Shown here piece after piece: positions 47,527 to 59,999 of a stretch of 64,000 nucleotides of DNA. The stretch lies in contig CM043002.1 of the NCBI GenBank assembly GCA_023678885.1, positions 1,258,022 to 1,322,021 of the forward strand, in the 5' to 3' direction. This DNA is from Pogostemon cablin. Its lineage: Eukaryota > Streptophyta > Magnoliopsida > Lamiales > Lamiaceae. The notes below the pieces were generated by a model. It had not been told where the DNA came from. It saw nothing but the letters and a program-made list of their open reading frames with translations, and did no database searches. Numbering within the stretch: position 1 is the stretch's first letter; every line of letters begins with the position of its first letter. The position numbers and the translations under genes are program-made.

Positions 47527-48731
47527 TGTTGGCAATTGGATCGTTTTGGTTAACGTGATTCGATAAAAAAAAGTAAACAATTAGCGGAAGCAAAAAATAA
47601 TTTACCTGACTTCTGGGTTGGAGTAGAGAATGAAGATCTGTGAAGAACACCTCTGATCTTCTACAGTATGACCTAAAGTCAACTCTCTGGTGTTGTGTGG
47701 TCAACAATCCCCAGAGAGTTCTCAATCTGTTCCTTTTTTGTTTTCTACGTAAGTGGCACAGACTTAGGTTATTAGGAACTGAGATAACTTATATAGTTGG
47801 GCTACTGCAGGGACCAGGAGGAGAAATTGGGCTGGGCCTCAATTAGATTTAATTAACCAAGCTTAGCCCAAAGCTTTTAATTAAATCCAATAATAATAAT
47901 ATAATCCACTAAAATATTATTACTGCACTACCCATCCAATCCCAAAATTATGTTCTGGGCTCCTTCTTATTATGAGTCCAATAGTCTTCCCATGTTTAAG
48001 ATATACAATGCCCATTAATTAATTAAGTTACAGACAACTCAAATTAATTAATATCTCTTCCGAGAGTAGTACCACTCAACCTCATTATCATATCAGAAAT
48101 TAATCCACTTGCAAGATTTACATAATAAACTTTATGAGCTCCTGAAGGGGACATCATCAACCTATGACAGACATGGATTCCTTCTACAGTCAACAGCACA
48201 CCATAGAGACAGCATTATTCCCAACTCACCGAGTTTATCGATTTAATTCATTTAAATCTCACCCATTGATGAATCAAATAAATATATACTGCCTTACGTG
48301 TCGAGGTTATTATATAGGGATTAAGAGCACGAGCATCCATAATAACAGAGATCAAGTTTTTCTATATAGACAGTACAAGTCGAACGATCTCAGGCGGTCC
48401 TACTCAATACACAAAGCAGTGTACTAATGTGGTTCTATGGTCAAGACAAACTAATACCAAACCACACTACAACCATACCGATAGATAGTCCCCGTCTATC
48501 TCGGTTGTGAGCATCCATTTATACTTTATAAGGAAATCGATAATATGATCTTCTGCGTGTTGTCGCACAACATATTATCTATAATATAAAGTAAATGGAC
48601 TTTTACACAAACATATAAATAAACAATTTATAATATGCAACAACGTTTGATCATATGATTCTCATTTCAAATAAAATCGTTAAAAACATTGTTCAATACA
48701 AAAACAAGGCTTTTAGTATACAAATCTAACA
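47527..48731 (-). repeat. 5' LTR of the intact Copia element
   Basis: 1205 bp, partner of 40308-41516. On - it runs TGTTAGATTTG...CCAATTGCCAACA and carries the element's promoter. Confidence 0.95.
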
Positions 48732-51427
48732 GTTACAAGAAACACACATGGTTAGGTATGAAAGCATATTATCCAAAATTAAGAGAGAAATAGTAAGAAA
48801 AATCCTAAACATGATGTGATTCTCCGTTCTCTCCTCCGTGATTCTGAACCTCCTCATTCTCTTTCTCAAGTAAGCAATACTGATGAATTCTTCGGGACGG
48901 GTGGATGAGATGGTGAATTGTGAAAAGGTGTGTAGAGTTAGGTTTTGGAATACCCCAAGGACTCCTTTTATAGTTGAGAACTGATCCTTCATGAATTCTG
49001 ACTCAAAAGTAGGTTTTTCACGTTAAAAACACAAACGGGCCGAAAAATGATGAAATTTGAAACTTGGCCTGGCGCGACCTTGGCATGAGTCGTGCGGGCA
49101 CCATGCTGTACGAAATCCTCGGCAGCTCTCGGCGGCACGACGCGTACATCTCGGCAACATGGGCGGGCGTGCTCGGCAGTCGTGTGAGTGCCTCTCGCCA
49201 ACATTTGTGGCACAACCTAGCATGTGTGTGCGGCACGACCTCTTCTTGCTGGCCGGCACGAGTCGTGTCGGCTCTTCCTCTTCCCAACTTCATTCCGACT
49301 TCGTTACCGGCTTCCATTTTTGCTCTTTTTACCTTATTTTCCACCTAAAATACAAAATAACACCTCACACGCATCTAGAACACAAATTTATCTAATTCAA
49401 CCACAAGATGCTGAAATACGGATATAAATACCACAAAACGGTGCTAAATCGAACCCTAAAACACGCAAATTTTCACACTAATCATCCATAAATGCATAGA
49501 GACCGAAATGAAATTCTTTCTATGAAAAAATACGTAAAGACAATTTCTCAAAATTAAATATTTTATTTATATCATAAGATAAATAAATAACTCTCACTGC
49601 AACAACTACCACTTTCGTAGCTTTTCTCATGTACATAATAATTTCATCATCTTTATTTTGAAAACATTTAATGATTCTGGTATCTACACACAACGTGTTA
49701 GTAAACGCCATCACTAATCATGCTTCAACAACAAGTAAATAAGATACTTATAACCTTGTTTATATATTGATGAAAATGGCTTTCCTTCGCCACACGTTTT
49801 GTCAGACGTTCCCCACCACATACAACCTCTTGTAATTCAGGTAAAATTTGCTCAAAATAAATAGGAAAATTGTGGAGAATAAACTGACCTAGGTTACCCT
49901 TCCAATTTCTAAAGGACATCCAATTCATCATCAAGTTTGACTATGACCTCTTACCTTTTTATTTTTCTCAAGTATTCGAAGAGTCGCATGTGACCATCAT
50001 ATTTCTATAAGCATCTCACCTCTTCACGAGAGACTTTAATAGGTACTAGAGGGCATCCATTGTGAGAACATATTTTTATTTTCTTAAGCAGTAAGAATTA
50101 AAACAGAAATTCTTTTCTAATCATATAATTATGGACCAATAAATTTGTTTTCTTTTAGTTAACAATAAGTGAAATAAATCATTCAAAAAGTCTGAGAATC
50201 AAGTAAATAAATACAATGATCAAACACTTCGAATTTAAATTTTATATTGATTCCCTCAAAATAATATAAAATAAATTCACCGACATCTCAAGCACTGTGA
50301 ATTTGCATGTCACATTAGTGTGGGTGTATACAAACCGTAACATTCGCAAGAGAATATTTACCCATTAATTCCATACGTCATAATTAATCTTATGACTTAA
50401 TGATTAATAGTCGGTTGTCCTTTAGCCATGCAATATAATAGCAGTGACTCCGTTGGGGAGGATACATATTAATTGCACCTAAGTATACCATTATTTGATA
50501 CTAAGTACGTTGCCCAAACTTGTGTGTCTTACAGTTGTAGAAGTCTACACGTGCTCAAATAATTTCTTGTACAATTATTAATTTTGTACCAGTGATTCAC
50601 AAATAAAACTCATCCGTTGCGGAGGGCACTATTGCCGACTCATAAGTTTATGTGCATCACATTACAAATAATAATTATTTAATGAAATTTATTCTAGTGA
50701 TCCACAAATAAAACTCATCCGTTGGGGAGGAAGGCACTATAGCCAACTCATAAGCTTACTTGCATCACACAATAAATCAATAATGGAGGCTGCGGGATTT
50801 ATTAACTAATCTCTCTCTCACTTAGGTATTTCACAAGAGGGTTTTTTTACATGCATCAATATTTCAAATATAATACGCAATTTAGCATGATTCTAACACA
50901 GCAATTTAAAGCAATAAATCACATAGAACATGCCTTCATATATATAACCATAATAGACAATTAAATAAATTATAACAATTATATATCAGCGAATTCAATT
51001 GTTCGCCACCAAGCAAGAATGCGGGCAACGTTGATTGGGGGATCGATTTGTCTGGTCAGGTCGCGGGGTTCGAGGCAGCGCCCCGAAATCAAAACTGAAA
51101 TCCTAAATTAAAACTGAAATCAAAACCTTCTCGACAACCTACTCTACCACCCCGGCACCCTGCCTGACATCCTCACGCAAAGTTACCCATCCACTGTACA
51201 TAAAAACGAGCACGCCCCACAACATCCTTCGAGCATATCACTCGACGATGTGCATTCACGCCCAGCTGCTAGCCCGACAGTCCACCCGCCAGCCTGGTCT
51301 GGCAGTCCATCCTCCGAGTGCTAGATGCTCGTCACCGTGCATACCGTTAGTATCCGTGCAGCCAACGAGCGCAACACCCCTGCTAGCACGCACACCAACA
51401 CGCCGGTACAACACCCCTGCTAGCGGC

Positions 51428-52151
51428 TTTAATCTCCCCGTGTTTAAGATTCAATGACCATTAATTAATTAAGTTACTGACAACTCAATTAATTAATATA
51501 TTTATCGAGAGTAGTACCACTCAACCTTATTATCATGCCGAAATAAATCCACTTGCAGGGTTTACATGATAATTATTATGAGCTCCTTAAGGGGACATCA
51601 TCAACCAATTCCGTTAGGACACAGATTTCTTTTACAATCAACAGCACACCATAGAGACAGCATCATCTCCCAACTCATCGAGCATATTGATTTAATAATT
51701 AAATCTCACCCATGATGAATCAAAGAAATAAATATTGGCTTGCGTGTCGAGATTATTGTATAGGAATTAAGAGTACGAATATCCATCATACCAGAGATCA
51801 AGTTCTATTATATAGTCAGTATAAACCGAAAAATCACAAGGCGATCCTGCTCAATACACACAAAGTGCACTAGTATAATTTTATAGTCAAGATAGACTAA
51901 TACCAAATCACACTACAACTATACCGATAGATAGTCCCTGTCTATCTCGATTGTGAACATTTATTTATACTTTATAAAGAGCCGATAATATGATCTTTCG
52001 TGTGACGCCGCACACCACATTATCTACAGTATAAAATAAATTGACTTTTGCAACATCATTATTGCAAAGGTTTGATCACATGATTCTCATTTTAAATATT
52101 GTCTAAACATTGTTCATACAAAAAACTAGACTTTTAGTATACAATCCAATA
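51428..52151 (-). repeat. Truncated 5' LTR of the decayed Copia element
   Basis: It aligns with the last 724 bp (+ strand sense) of 35601-36791, starting at CTTTAATCTCCCCGTG and ending TATACAATCCAATA. It directly abuts the GC-rich leader, so the leader-LTR junction and primer site were deleted. Confidence 0.75.
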
Positions 52152-52829
52152 GGTTTTAAGGTATGATATGATTTTTCAATGTGATGCTAAGCACCAAAGA
52201 TGAATGCCCTATTCATAGGCATCATTCCACTCACATTAATTTCAGGTTTTGCAGCAAATTAATGATGCATTTAATAGGGCAAATAAATGCTGACGTTTGC
52301 AATTCTTACATGTGTAATAGATTTGACTTTGCCATATTTGAACTCAACCGTTACACATTTGATTTTGAATTTGTAACTGAATGTTGAATGTTTCCTAGTG
52401 TTATGAGCCATGTAGGCACTATCTTCAATTGGAAATAATATGGAATATGCCCACTCAAATGATACTCCTACATTCGAGTTCTTACCTGACTAGTCCTTAG
52501 TCCAAAAGTCAAGTTTAGGCTTTAATTCTCCATAAAGTCTATAGTAATGGTTCTCAAGTAGTGCTTGCGAATTTTAATTCATACACTAAAATTCCATAAT
52601 TACTTTGATTTATGTTGGTAACATAAATGTCCATTATGTGAATTTCAAACCTTTGAACAAAAGTAATCCCCACATAACATGCATTCAACCATTCAACTTT
52701 ATGTATTAATTCTTACTCACCATGAATTGGTTTTGAAATTATTAATACACCATAATCATATACATATTAATTGTTAAATAATTATTTAAATTGAATATTA
52801 ATCTCTAAACCAATATGTTCCCACATAAT

Positions 52830-55800
52830 ATGTTATATAAAGAGTGATCATTGCTTGATTGCTCTTGTAATTATAAACAAAATTATTAGAACCTCTACCT
52901 ACAAGCACAATTGAAGGCCCTGAAATGTTGATGGAGGGAATAAATAAAATACTTAAAAAATATAACAGATATAATTAAATGAAATTACGAAATGAAAAAA
53001 AAAATATTATCATGATTTGTATTGACTAAAAATAGCTAAAATAATAGAAAATGCATTCCTATTCAAATTCTACTATTGGTATTTTATTTAAATTTTAAAT
53101 AATTTTAAATCTCAATAAATTAATATATTTTAGTAATTATTATACTAATAAAAAATATGAGTTTTTATTTAGATTTTAAATAATTTTATATTTTTAGTAA
53201 ATAACTTAATAATAATTAAAATTATATGTTAAATTAACTGATTATTTATTTTTGTAATTATACAAAACGAGATTGATATAAATGAAAAAATATATATTTA
53301 TAATAATTAATGTATCTTATTCTATATAAAATATAAAACTAAAAATAAATATTTGATTAATTAAAACATGAATAAGTAAACCTATATGGGATTGGGATGA
53401 ATGAAGATTCTTAATTTTAAGAAATATGTAATACGTATTTCTTTTTGGAAATAATACGTGATTGATTGATAAAATAATTTTAATTAAATGATTTGAATAT
53501 TTAAAGCACCAGCTAATAATAACAGATCGAGCTGAGAATCTGAGATGTCTCTTTAATGGAGCTGAGATGAATTTAGGGTTGGTCTCTTATGTGTCGGCAA
53601 ATTTCAAAAACATAATATTTTATTTTAAAGAGTAATGCTTTAATTAAAAATATTATTTCTTAGAAAAAAGAGTAATTTGAAATATAAATTGAAAAAAAAT
53701 CTTTTCTTTCAAAAAAATTTAAGAGTATACCTAGTTTTTATTTTAAAAGAATACAACATTTAATATTAAAAAATACATTTTGTAAACCCAAATTTGAAAA
53801 TTTATTTTTTAAGAATAATTATCTATTATTCTTTATAATGAAAAATAATTTTATCGGAACATTAATATAAATAAATTACAATAAAAAAATGACATTTTTT
53901 ATTTAGAAGGATAAGAGAGTATTTGGTTTATTAAAATTAATAAATTATAAGATAAGTTAATTTAATTTAAAAGTGTCAAATACAAGAAATGAACACAATA
54001 TTTGCTTTAATTCTTTATTTGTTTCTTGCGTAATATGACCCACCTTCTGATTAGATTGTGATCCGCGGGATCTCTTATTTTTAACTAACTGATTCATTAT
54101 TTAAATAGTAATTTTTTAAATAATTTGAGTGTACAAACACCAAAAGTAATAATTTGCTATAATCATATCAGTAAAAAAATCAATCATAATCAAGTGATAT
54201 GATCTTCATACATATGCTTGATTGATATAGTTTTTCTTTAAAATATACTCCATCAAAACACGTTTAAATTATTAGAAAGACTATCCAAATTGATGCATTA
54301 ATTAATTAAATGATTTCCTTATAATTTTATATATGGAGTGACAATCAAATATTAGAATCTTCATGCTTTAATGGAGTGACCACATATTGTCATTTTCATG
54401 CTTATCTTATGAGCCACTGCATCCTTTTCTTTTTCCCTTTTCATTTTCTTACATATAAAGCAATAATTAAAGTGTATATAACAAAGGATTTTGAAATTAT
54501 TGAAGCGTGTTGAATGCAATGCCCATTATACCCGTTAGATTAGATGAATAATTTGGATTATTGATGTGGAAGAATTAATGAGAAATGGATTGGACTTTTA
54601 ATTATCATATAAATTTATTTATTTATTTATTATATTTTTTTTTTAACAAATTTGTCATGGTATATTTTATAAGAATTGATTTTAACGTATATAACAAGTG
54701 ATATGAACTTAGACTTAACTCTGGGGTACCAATTTCACAAACATATACAAATTGACCCTATTTTAAGGGGGGAAGAAAATCAGTATTACTCTCTCCTCTT
54801 TTTTCAATTTGCAATCTCTCTTCTACACGAAAATTAAGAAATGTAATGGAGTAAATTTTTGTTTGAATATTATGATTTGTAATAAATAAATGATAAATGA
54901 TGTTAGATATGAATGATTTTTTTTAAATAATATGTACGTTAGAGGGTGATTTCTTTGATTTTTCACTTTTGTAGGGGTTCAAATTTTTATAGAACGACCC
55001 AAAATAAAAAGTGTTCAAATAATTAAGAAAAGAAGAGACTACTTTTATAAGTGGATGTATGACAATTTTTTCTTTACATCCGGTTTAGCACACACCTTAA
55101 TTTTATCGAAAGTACTATTATTATATAAAAAATTACTTTTTAAAGTAATTAATTACTAGTATTTTTTAAAATGAAATTTATTATTCATAATCAAATTTTA
55201 ATATTTGTAAGATTTTATATTAATGTTGAGATGTATAATATTTTTCAGTAAGAATGATAATAGCTCATCATTTCAGAGAGTAATTGTTAAAAATAATAAT
55301 AATAACGTAGATAAAATTAGGGTGGGCATGGTGAATTGGATTCATAAGAAACAAGCTCAAAATGAATTACTACTATTTTTATCGATGACATGATCTGTAT
55401 TAAAATAAATAAATAAAAATAAAATAAAATAAAAAAGAAAGAAGAAGAAGAAAGAAAGAAGAAGCTTATGCAGCTTTTCAATGTGATACTAAATTTGGTT
55501 TTTTTTTTAATTAATATATATTATTACTTTATATTTATATTATAATAAATTATTCATCAAATAATATTTTAGATGATTATCACTTTTTATTTAGATATAT
55601 CACTGTATTTTAATAAAATATTATAATTTTTTATTTATTATACAGTAATATGGCTTTTTATTATTTTATGAGACGATCCTAAATAAGTTTTAATTTAATG
55701 AAAAACATCGCACCAAATAACTCATACATGTAAAATTATTATAAGTACATAGTGCTACATTCTAAACTAGTACTACATTCTAAACGATAAGATGCATGGT

Positions 55801-55900
55801 TTATTAATTAATCAATAAGTATTTTGAAGAGTATTTTGGCCTTCAATATTTAAGAAAATGTCCATTTCCGTCCCATATCTCTTCTCAAATTCAATTTTGG
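52830..55900. other. AT-rich intergenic DNA
   Basis: Over 75% A+T by eye, with many ATAATTTTA-like words. No credible gene, RNA or transposon end was seen. The short purine run AAAGAAAGAAGAAG near 55435-55462 is simple sequence. Confidence 0.6.
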
Positions 55901-55936
55901 TTCTATAACATTTTAATTCAAAAGGTTTAAAAGGTC

Positions 55937-56254
55937 ATGGGTGGATTCATGGCTATCAGTTCAACTATTGAGTTGGTTGGTTCATCTATGGCGTCGCTTT
56001 CTGTGTCTTCTCCTAAAGCTTCAACTGCCTACTCCACGGGTGATAGTTCAACTTCCTTTCCTGATTCCGTAGGAGACACCACACCAGGCGCTCGGCTTTT
56101 TTCGCAAGTTGAAAAAAAGAAGAAATGTGTGAATTCTACCCTCAACCACAATCAATCAGAAACAAGGCTTTTCGCTCCCGAGGCTTGCCGTCCGTCGCGA
56201 GATCCTAGGATTGTTGCCTTCTCTCCTCCTCTCTTTCCTCCAACATGGCACTAA
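55937..56254 (+). CDS. Orphan open frame, 105 aa, of doubtful coding status
   Basis: The frame encodes MGGFMAISSTIELVGSS followed by Ser/Thr-rich text and a basic middle (VEKKKKCVNS). Its GC content is distinctly higher than the surrounding DNA. No domain is recognised. There are no obvious splice or promoter signals, and the Ser/Thr-rich start could be chance, a transit-peptide-like fragment captured by a transposon, or part of a decayed gene. It lies 70 bp before a Tourist-like element. Confidence 0.2.
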   Translation: MGGFMAISSTIELVGSSMASLSVSSPKASTAYSTGDSSTSFPDSVGDTTPGARLFSQVEKKKKCVNSTLNHNQSETRLFAPEACRPSRDPRIVAFSPPLFPPTWH

Positions 56255-56326
56255 GCTTGCTATTTTGGAGACAATCCCCTGCCTTGTGTGGTCCCTCACA
56301 AAAGAAACGTTTTAGTTTTTCAATTA

Positions 56327-57443
56327 GGCTGTGTTTGGATGGATGAATTTGAGGGAGGGATTTAGGAAGGATTTATAAATCCCTCCCTCAAATTCATCCA
56401 TCATGTTAGAATGTCACTTGAAATCAACGGATTTATAAATTTAAATTTTTAAATCAATAAATTTCAAATCATGGATTTGATTTTGAATTTTTTTAGTTGT
56501 TTTTTAAAAGATTTCAAATTTTTACTCAAACCGTGTCATTTGAAATCATTTCGTTGTTGTGCAATTGATTATATTAATATATAAAAATAGTAGTATAAAA
56601 AATTAATAAATTAATTTTATATATATATATATATATATTAATTTTAAACTCTACGGACCAACCACCCAACCAACCCCCCACCCTCAGGCCACGCCACCTT
56701 CCTCCTCCAAAAATTATTTTTTTAATTTTTAATATTTGAATAATAAAAATATTAACACCCAGCCCTACCCCCTACCCACTCACCCCCACCAAACACCACC
56801 CCTCAAGCCCAAAATTATTTTTTTATAAAATTTTAAATTTGAATATTTACCCAAAACATATTTTTTTATAAATTTTTAGATTTTAATATTTAAATAATAA
56901 AATTTTTACCACCTAACCCAACTCACCCCCTCCACAATCCCCACCCCATCCCTCCCCAAAAGAAAAAATTAAAATTAAAATTTTAGATTTTATTATTTAA
57001 ATATTAAAATCTAAATTTCATATAATTTTTTTTGGGTGGGGGTGGTTTTGGGTGGGGTAGGTAGGGGTATGGTTGGGTAATAATATTTTTATTATTCAAA
57101 TATTAAAAATTTAAAATTTTATAATTTTTTTTTTGGGTGGGAGGTGGAAGGGGGGTTGGTAGCGGGTAAGTTGGGTGGTAAAGTTCCCTTCCAAAAAAAA
57201 GTTATTTTAAATAAAATTTTAAATTTTAATACTTAATATAATAAAATTTTATTATTTTTATTTATCATATATAAAATTCTATTTTAAAAATAATTTTTGA
57301 ATCATAAGTTTGAAATCATTTCAAAAGTCTATAATTCATCCAAACAGTGGAATTCAAATGAATTGATTTAAAATTCAAGAAATTTAAAATCCACTCATTT
57401 TTTAAATCTATTGAGTTTGAAATGACTCAATCCAAACACAACT
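56327..57443. mobile_element. Tourist/Harbinger-like element with long inverted arms
   Basis: It starts GGCTGTGTTTGGAT and ends ATCCAAACACAACT, with TTA on both sides (56324-56326, 57444-57446), which fits PIF/Harbinger MITEs. The interior is largely self-complementary: C-rich blocks on the left (56650-56950, 'CCACCCTC', 'CCCACCCC') mirror G-rich blocks on the right (57030-57180, 'GGGTGGGGG'), separated by AT-rich text. No transposase was seen. At 1.1 kb it is long for a MITE. Confidence 0.68.
56338..56402. repeat. Perfect 27-nt inverted repeat (hairpin)
   Basis: The left arm 56338-56364 and right arm 56376-56402 are exact reverse complements around an 11-nt loop. The arm contains GAGGGAGGGATTTA. 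It is located at the very start of the Tourist-like element. Confidence 0.93.
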
Positions 57444-57716
57444 TTATAGTTTTCTATAGTTTTTTAATTCTACATATTTAAATTTCAGTCCTTTAAATCT
57501 GAAATTTAGTTTCTGGTGTCAATTTTAATTCTATATATTTAAATTTCACTCCTTTAAATCTAAAATTTAGTCTTGCATCCACCTAACTGCCCCTTCATAC
57601 TAGGTCCATACCCATACCCTATGCATTACAAATAACTCCGATCTATCACCTCTTATCATATCACACCCACATACCTCGTAGCAAAACTCAAAAGTGAAAA
57701 TGGATTTTTGGTAAAT

Positions 57717-57887
57717 GAGTGAGACTCTTGTGCTATCGGGACATCGTGTCTTTTTACAACTTTTGTGTCCCTTTGCAATTTAGACCCCTAAAAATAGATA
57801 TGATTAAATAAAATATAAAGGGGGAGGAGACACTTTATTCTTGTGTTTCGATGGAGCACGACATGTCCCTGAAGGCAATTTATCCAA
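57717..57887. mobile_element. CCCCGGGG-family MITE, copy 2 (diverged)
   Basis: It starts GAGTGAGACTCTTGTGC, as does copy 1 at 21788, and shares 'GTGTCCCTTTGCAATTTA.ACCCCTA' in the middle. The right end is approximate and no target duplication was found. Confidence 0.6.
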
Positions 57888-57889
57888 AT

Positions 57890-59010
57890 CAGTACTGTCC
57901 TATAATACATTACAAGCACCACCCCTCATCCTCTTTTAATTTCCATTTTTTGTATATTTTCGCATCTAACCAACTCGATTATCTTCGCTTCACTGCTGCT
58001 TTTTACTATTCAATGAGTAGCAATTGCTGACATTTTTCTTTTCAGATTTTTATGGAATGTAATGTAATTACTTTTGATAGTTTCAAAAGTCAATAAAGTA
58101 TCATTATAAAGTTTAAAAAAAAAATTAGAATCACAATAAATATAAATGATCTGAACTCAAATCCGATAATATTTCACTCGATTCAGTTTGATTGAGCAGC
58201 CAAATGGAATTGAGTCTTGTATTTGAAACTAAACTCTCAAGTTCGAATACCATTTAACTCAACTGGTTAATTTTTATATCTTTTTCCTCAAGTGGCCATC
58301 TTTCTTTTATTTTTCCTTCTTTTTCTCGTTAGTAATTAATTAGTTAATTTAATTTATTTCTTTATATAAAATTTTTTTTTCTCTTTTATGATTTAAGTTT
58401 TTTATTATCCTCTTTTATTCATTATTTATATCCTTTTTCTTATTTTAATTTTCTCCATCATTTTATAATTAATGAAATACATATAAATTATTGATAATTA
58501 ACTTATTTCAATTAAATTTGACAATCTTATTAACTCTTTTTTATTTGGATTACCTTTTTTTCTTTTATAAATTATACATTTTAACATTATTTTTTCTCGA
58601 TCAATATGCCCACAAACAAATGCAAAAATACGAAAGGTAGAATGATTACGTTATACTTTATCTTATATTTGTGTCCCCTAGACGAAAATCATGTGTCCGT
58701 CACCAAATGTATGTGTGTTATAATTAAACGGAGTGCATGTATGATAAGAACAGAAAAATAAAAATAAAAACAATCATATGGTAAACACCGCTTGCCCAAT
58801 CAAACGAAAAACTCTATTTGTCCAAATGCCTCCAGATTCCTTAATTCAATAATATTGTGATAAAAAATCATAAACCCTAATCAACACCTTAAATACTACT
58901 ACTCACTAATACCAAAAAGGAAAGAAACCAAAATCCAAGGACTTAAACAAAAACATAATTAAAATAAATAAGCCCAACCCATGGACAATGGGCTCAAACC
59001 CTAAGCATAA
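57890..59010. other. AT-rich intergenic DNA
   Basis: No gene was recognised. A short 'CAAGTTCGAATACC...CAACTGGTTAA' stretch near 58230-58270 vaguely resembles a Pol III B box/A box pair on - but is too weak to call. Confidence 0.5.
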
Positions 59011-59016
59011 ATCATA

Positions 59017-59243
59017 CTCCCTCCGTCCCGGCGTAAGGGGGTCATTTATTTTTTTACATGTAGATTAAGGAGTATTATTATTTAATGTGTAGTGGATAGT
59101 TGTATTAGTGGGAGTGTGGGTCCCATATTTTAATTGTATTAGAGGGGGGGTGTGAGTCTCATGTGTATAAAAAAATAAATGAGACTCTTTAGGTGGGACG
59201 ACCAAAATGGAAAAATGAACCTCTTAAGCTGGGACGGAGGGAG
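59017..59243. mobile_element. Stowaway MITE, intact
   Basis: It starts CTCCCTCCGTCCC and ends GGGACGGAGGGAG with TA on both sides (59015-59016, 59244-59245). 227 bp. Its start aligns with the element at 2099-2812. Confidence 0.93.
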
Positions 59244-59599
59244 TATATCATAATTATAATCATTATATCATATCATATCATCATATATTAAAAGTGACTT
59301 AGCAAGTGTTAACATTTTTTTTCCATTTTATCCTCACCTATTTTTCTTTATTACATTTTTACCCTTTATTTATCATATTATAATTCATATTCATACTATA
59401 TTAAAAATAACATAATTAATTGTGAAATATAAATGTGATGTCTTTTCATTTTTCATATAATTTATTTTAATAATTAATCTTCATAAAGTTGTAAATTTTA
59501 TTTTTTCCCTCTTATACTCATCGTATGTGTGTGTAAAATCTATTTTTGTGTGGACATTGCATTTTACCTACACATAAAATAAGTGTAAATATGTGTCAC

Positions 59600-59905
59600 T
59601 ATAATTGTGTTGATAAATATTTTTACTTACACATATAAATTGTGTAGGTAAATCTATACTTTTTATCCACACATACATGTGTGGGAAAATATTTTTCTTA
59701 TAAATGTGTTGATAAATGTTTTTACTTACACATATAAATTGTGTAGGTAAATCTATACCTTTTATCCTTTTATCTACACATACATGTGTGGGAAAATATA
59801 ATTCTTATAATTGTGTTGATAAATATTTTTACTTACACATATAAATTGTGTAGGTAAATTTATATCTTTTATCCACACATACATGTGTGGGAAATATAAA
59901 TTGTG
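59600..59905. repeat. About three tandem copies of a 105-bp unit
   Basis: The units contain AATTGTGTTGATAAATATTT, TTACTTACACATATAAATTG, TGTAGGTAAATCTATA and CACACATACATGTGTGGGAA in constant order. They form part of the subterminal region of the CACTA-type element. Confidence 0.8.
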
Positions 59906-59999
59906 TAGAAAATACCTTGTATTATGTGTGGGAAAATATTTTTCTTATGTGTGATTATTTTGTGAGAATATATATAAAGAAATATATATGGTGAGCGAT

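Larger units (their letters stand above)
40308..48731 (-). mobile_element. Full-length Ty1/Copia LTR retrotransposon
   Basis: 8424 bp, flanked by an exact 5-bp duplication GTTAC (40303-40307, 48732-48736). On - the order is 5' LTR (48731-47527), primer-binding site TGGTATCAGAG (47524-47509 region) complementary to the 3' end of initiator-Met tRNA, a 2-kb leader, gag, protease, integrase, reverse transcriptase, RNase H, polypurine tract (AAGTGGGAGAT at 41528-41517), and 3' LTR (41516-40308). Integrase before reverse transcriptase defines Copia. The two LTRs differ by only a few percent where compared, so insertion is fairly recent. The coding region carries stop codons, so it is no longer autonomous. 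Confidence 0.95.
39438..49484 (-). mobile_element. Solo-LTR-like element split by the intact Copia element
   Basis: Subtracting the inner Copia (40308-48731 plus one 5-bp duplication) leaves about 1.62 kb. It begins TGTTTGTTCAC and ends CACACTAATCA, flanked by TCCGT (39433-39437) and TCCAT (49485-49489), a 4/5 match. On - a TATA box (CTATAAAAGG, near 48966-48975) supports an LTR promoter. 49030-49280 is GC-rich with repeated GGCACGA motifs. No coding sequence was seen. The family is not recognised. Confidence 0.65.
35601..52151 (-). mobile_element. Decayed Copia LTR retrotransposon containing nested insertions
   Basis: It is flanked by GGTTT at 35596-35600 and 52152-52156. The left LTR spans 35601-36791 (TGTTGGCG...). 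The right LTR is truncated to about 51428-52151, having lost its first roughly 470 bp together with the primer-binding site. The internal sequence 36792-39437 aligns along the pol region of the intact element at 41517-44390, with many changes and deletions. 49490-51427 aligns with its gag and leader. No long frame survives. It is of the same family as 40308-48731 but much older. Insertion at 39437/49485 splits gag-pol near the protease-integrase junction. Confidence 0.82.
35011..52825 (-). mobile_element. Probable solo LTR (Copia type) split by the LTR nest
   Basis: The flanks of the decayed Copia element, 35011-35595 and about 52157-52825, read together on - as a typical Copia LTR of about 1.25 kb. 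It has a run including GAGCTCTCTAAATATTCAAA, 'GCTCTAGCACGTGGGGTGCAAC', 'GTACAAGAGACG' and 'ACCTTTGGGAACAAAACG', and ends CCCAACA. The start on - would be near TGTGGGAACATATTGG. ACATA occurs beside both ends (35005-35009 and about 52823-52827), but the exact edge and duplication are not clean. This is the outermost layer of the nest. Confidence 0.5.

Noticed and set aside
49018..49427. Frames of 67-112 aa on both strands
   Set aside because: Same reason: a GC-rich repeat island with few stops, within an LTR-like element.
53900..55500. Possible genes or ncRNA in the AT-rich stretch
   Set aside because: No frame, splice pattern or stable structure could be supported.
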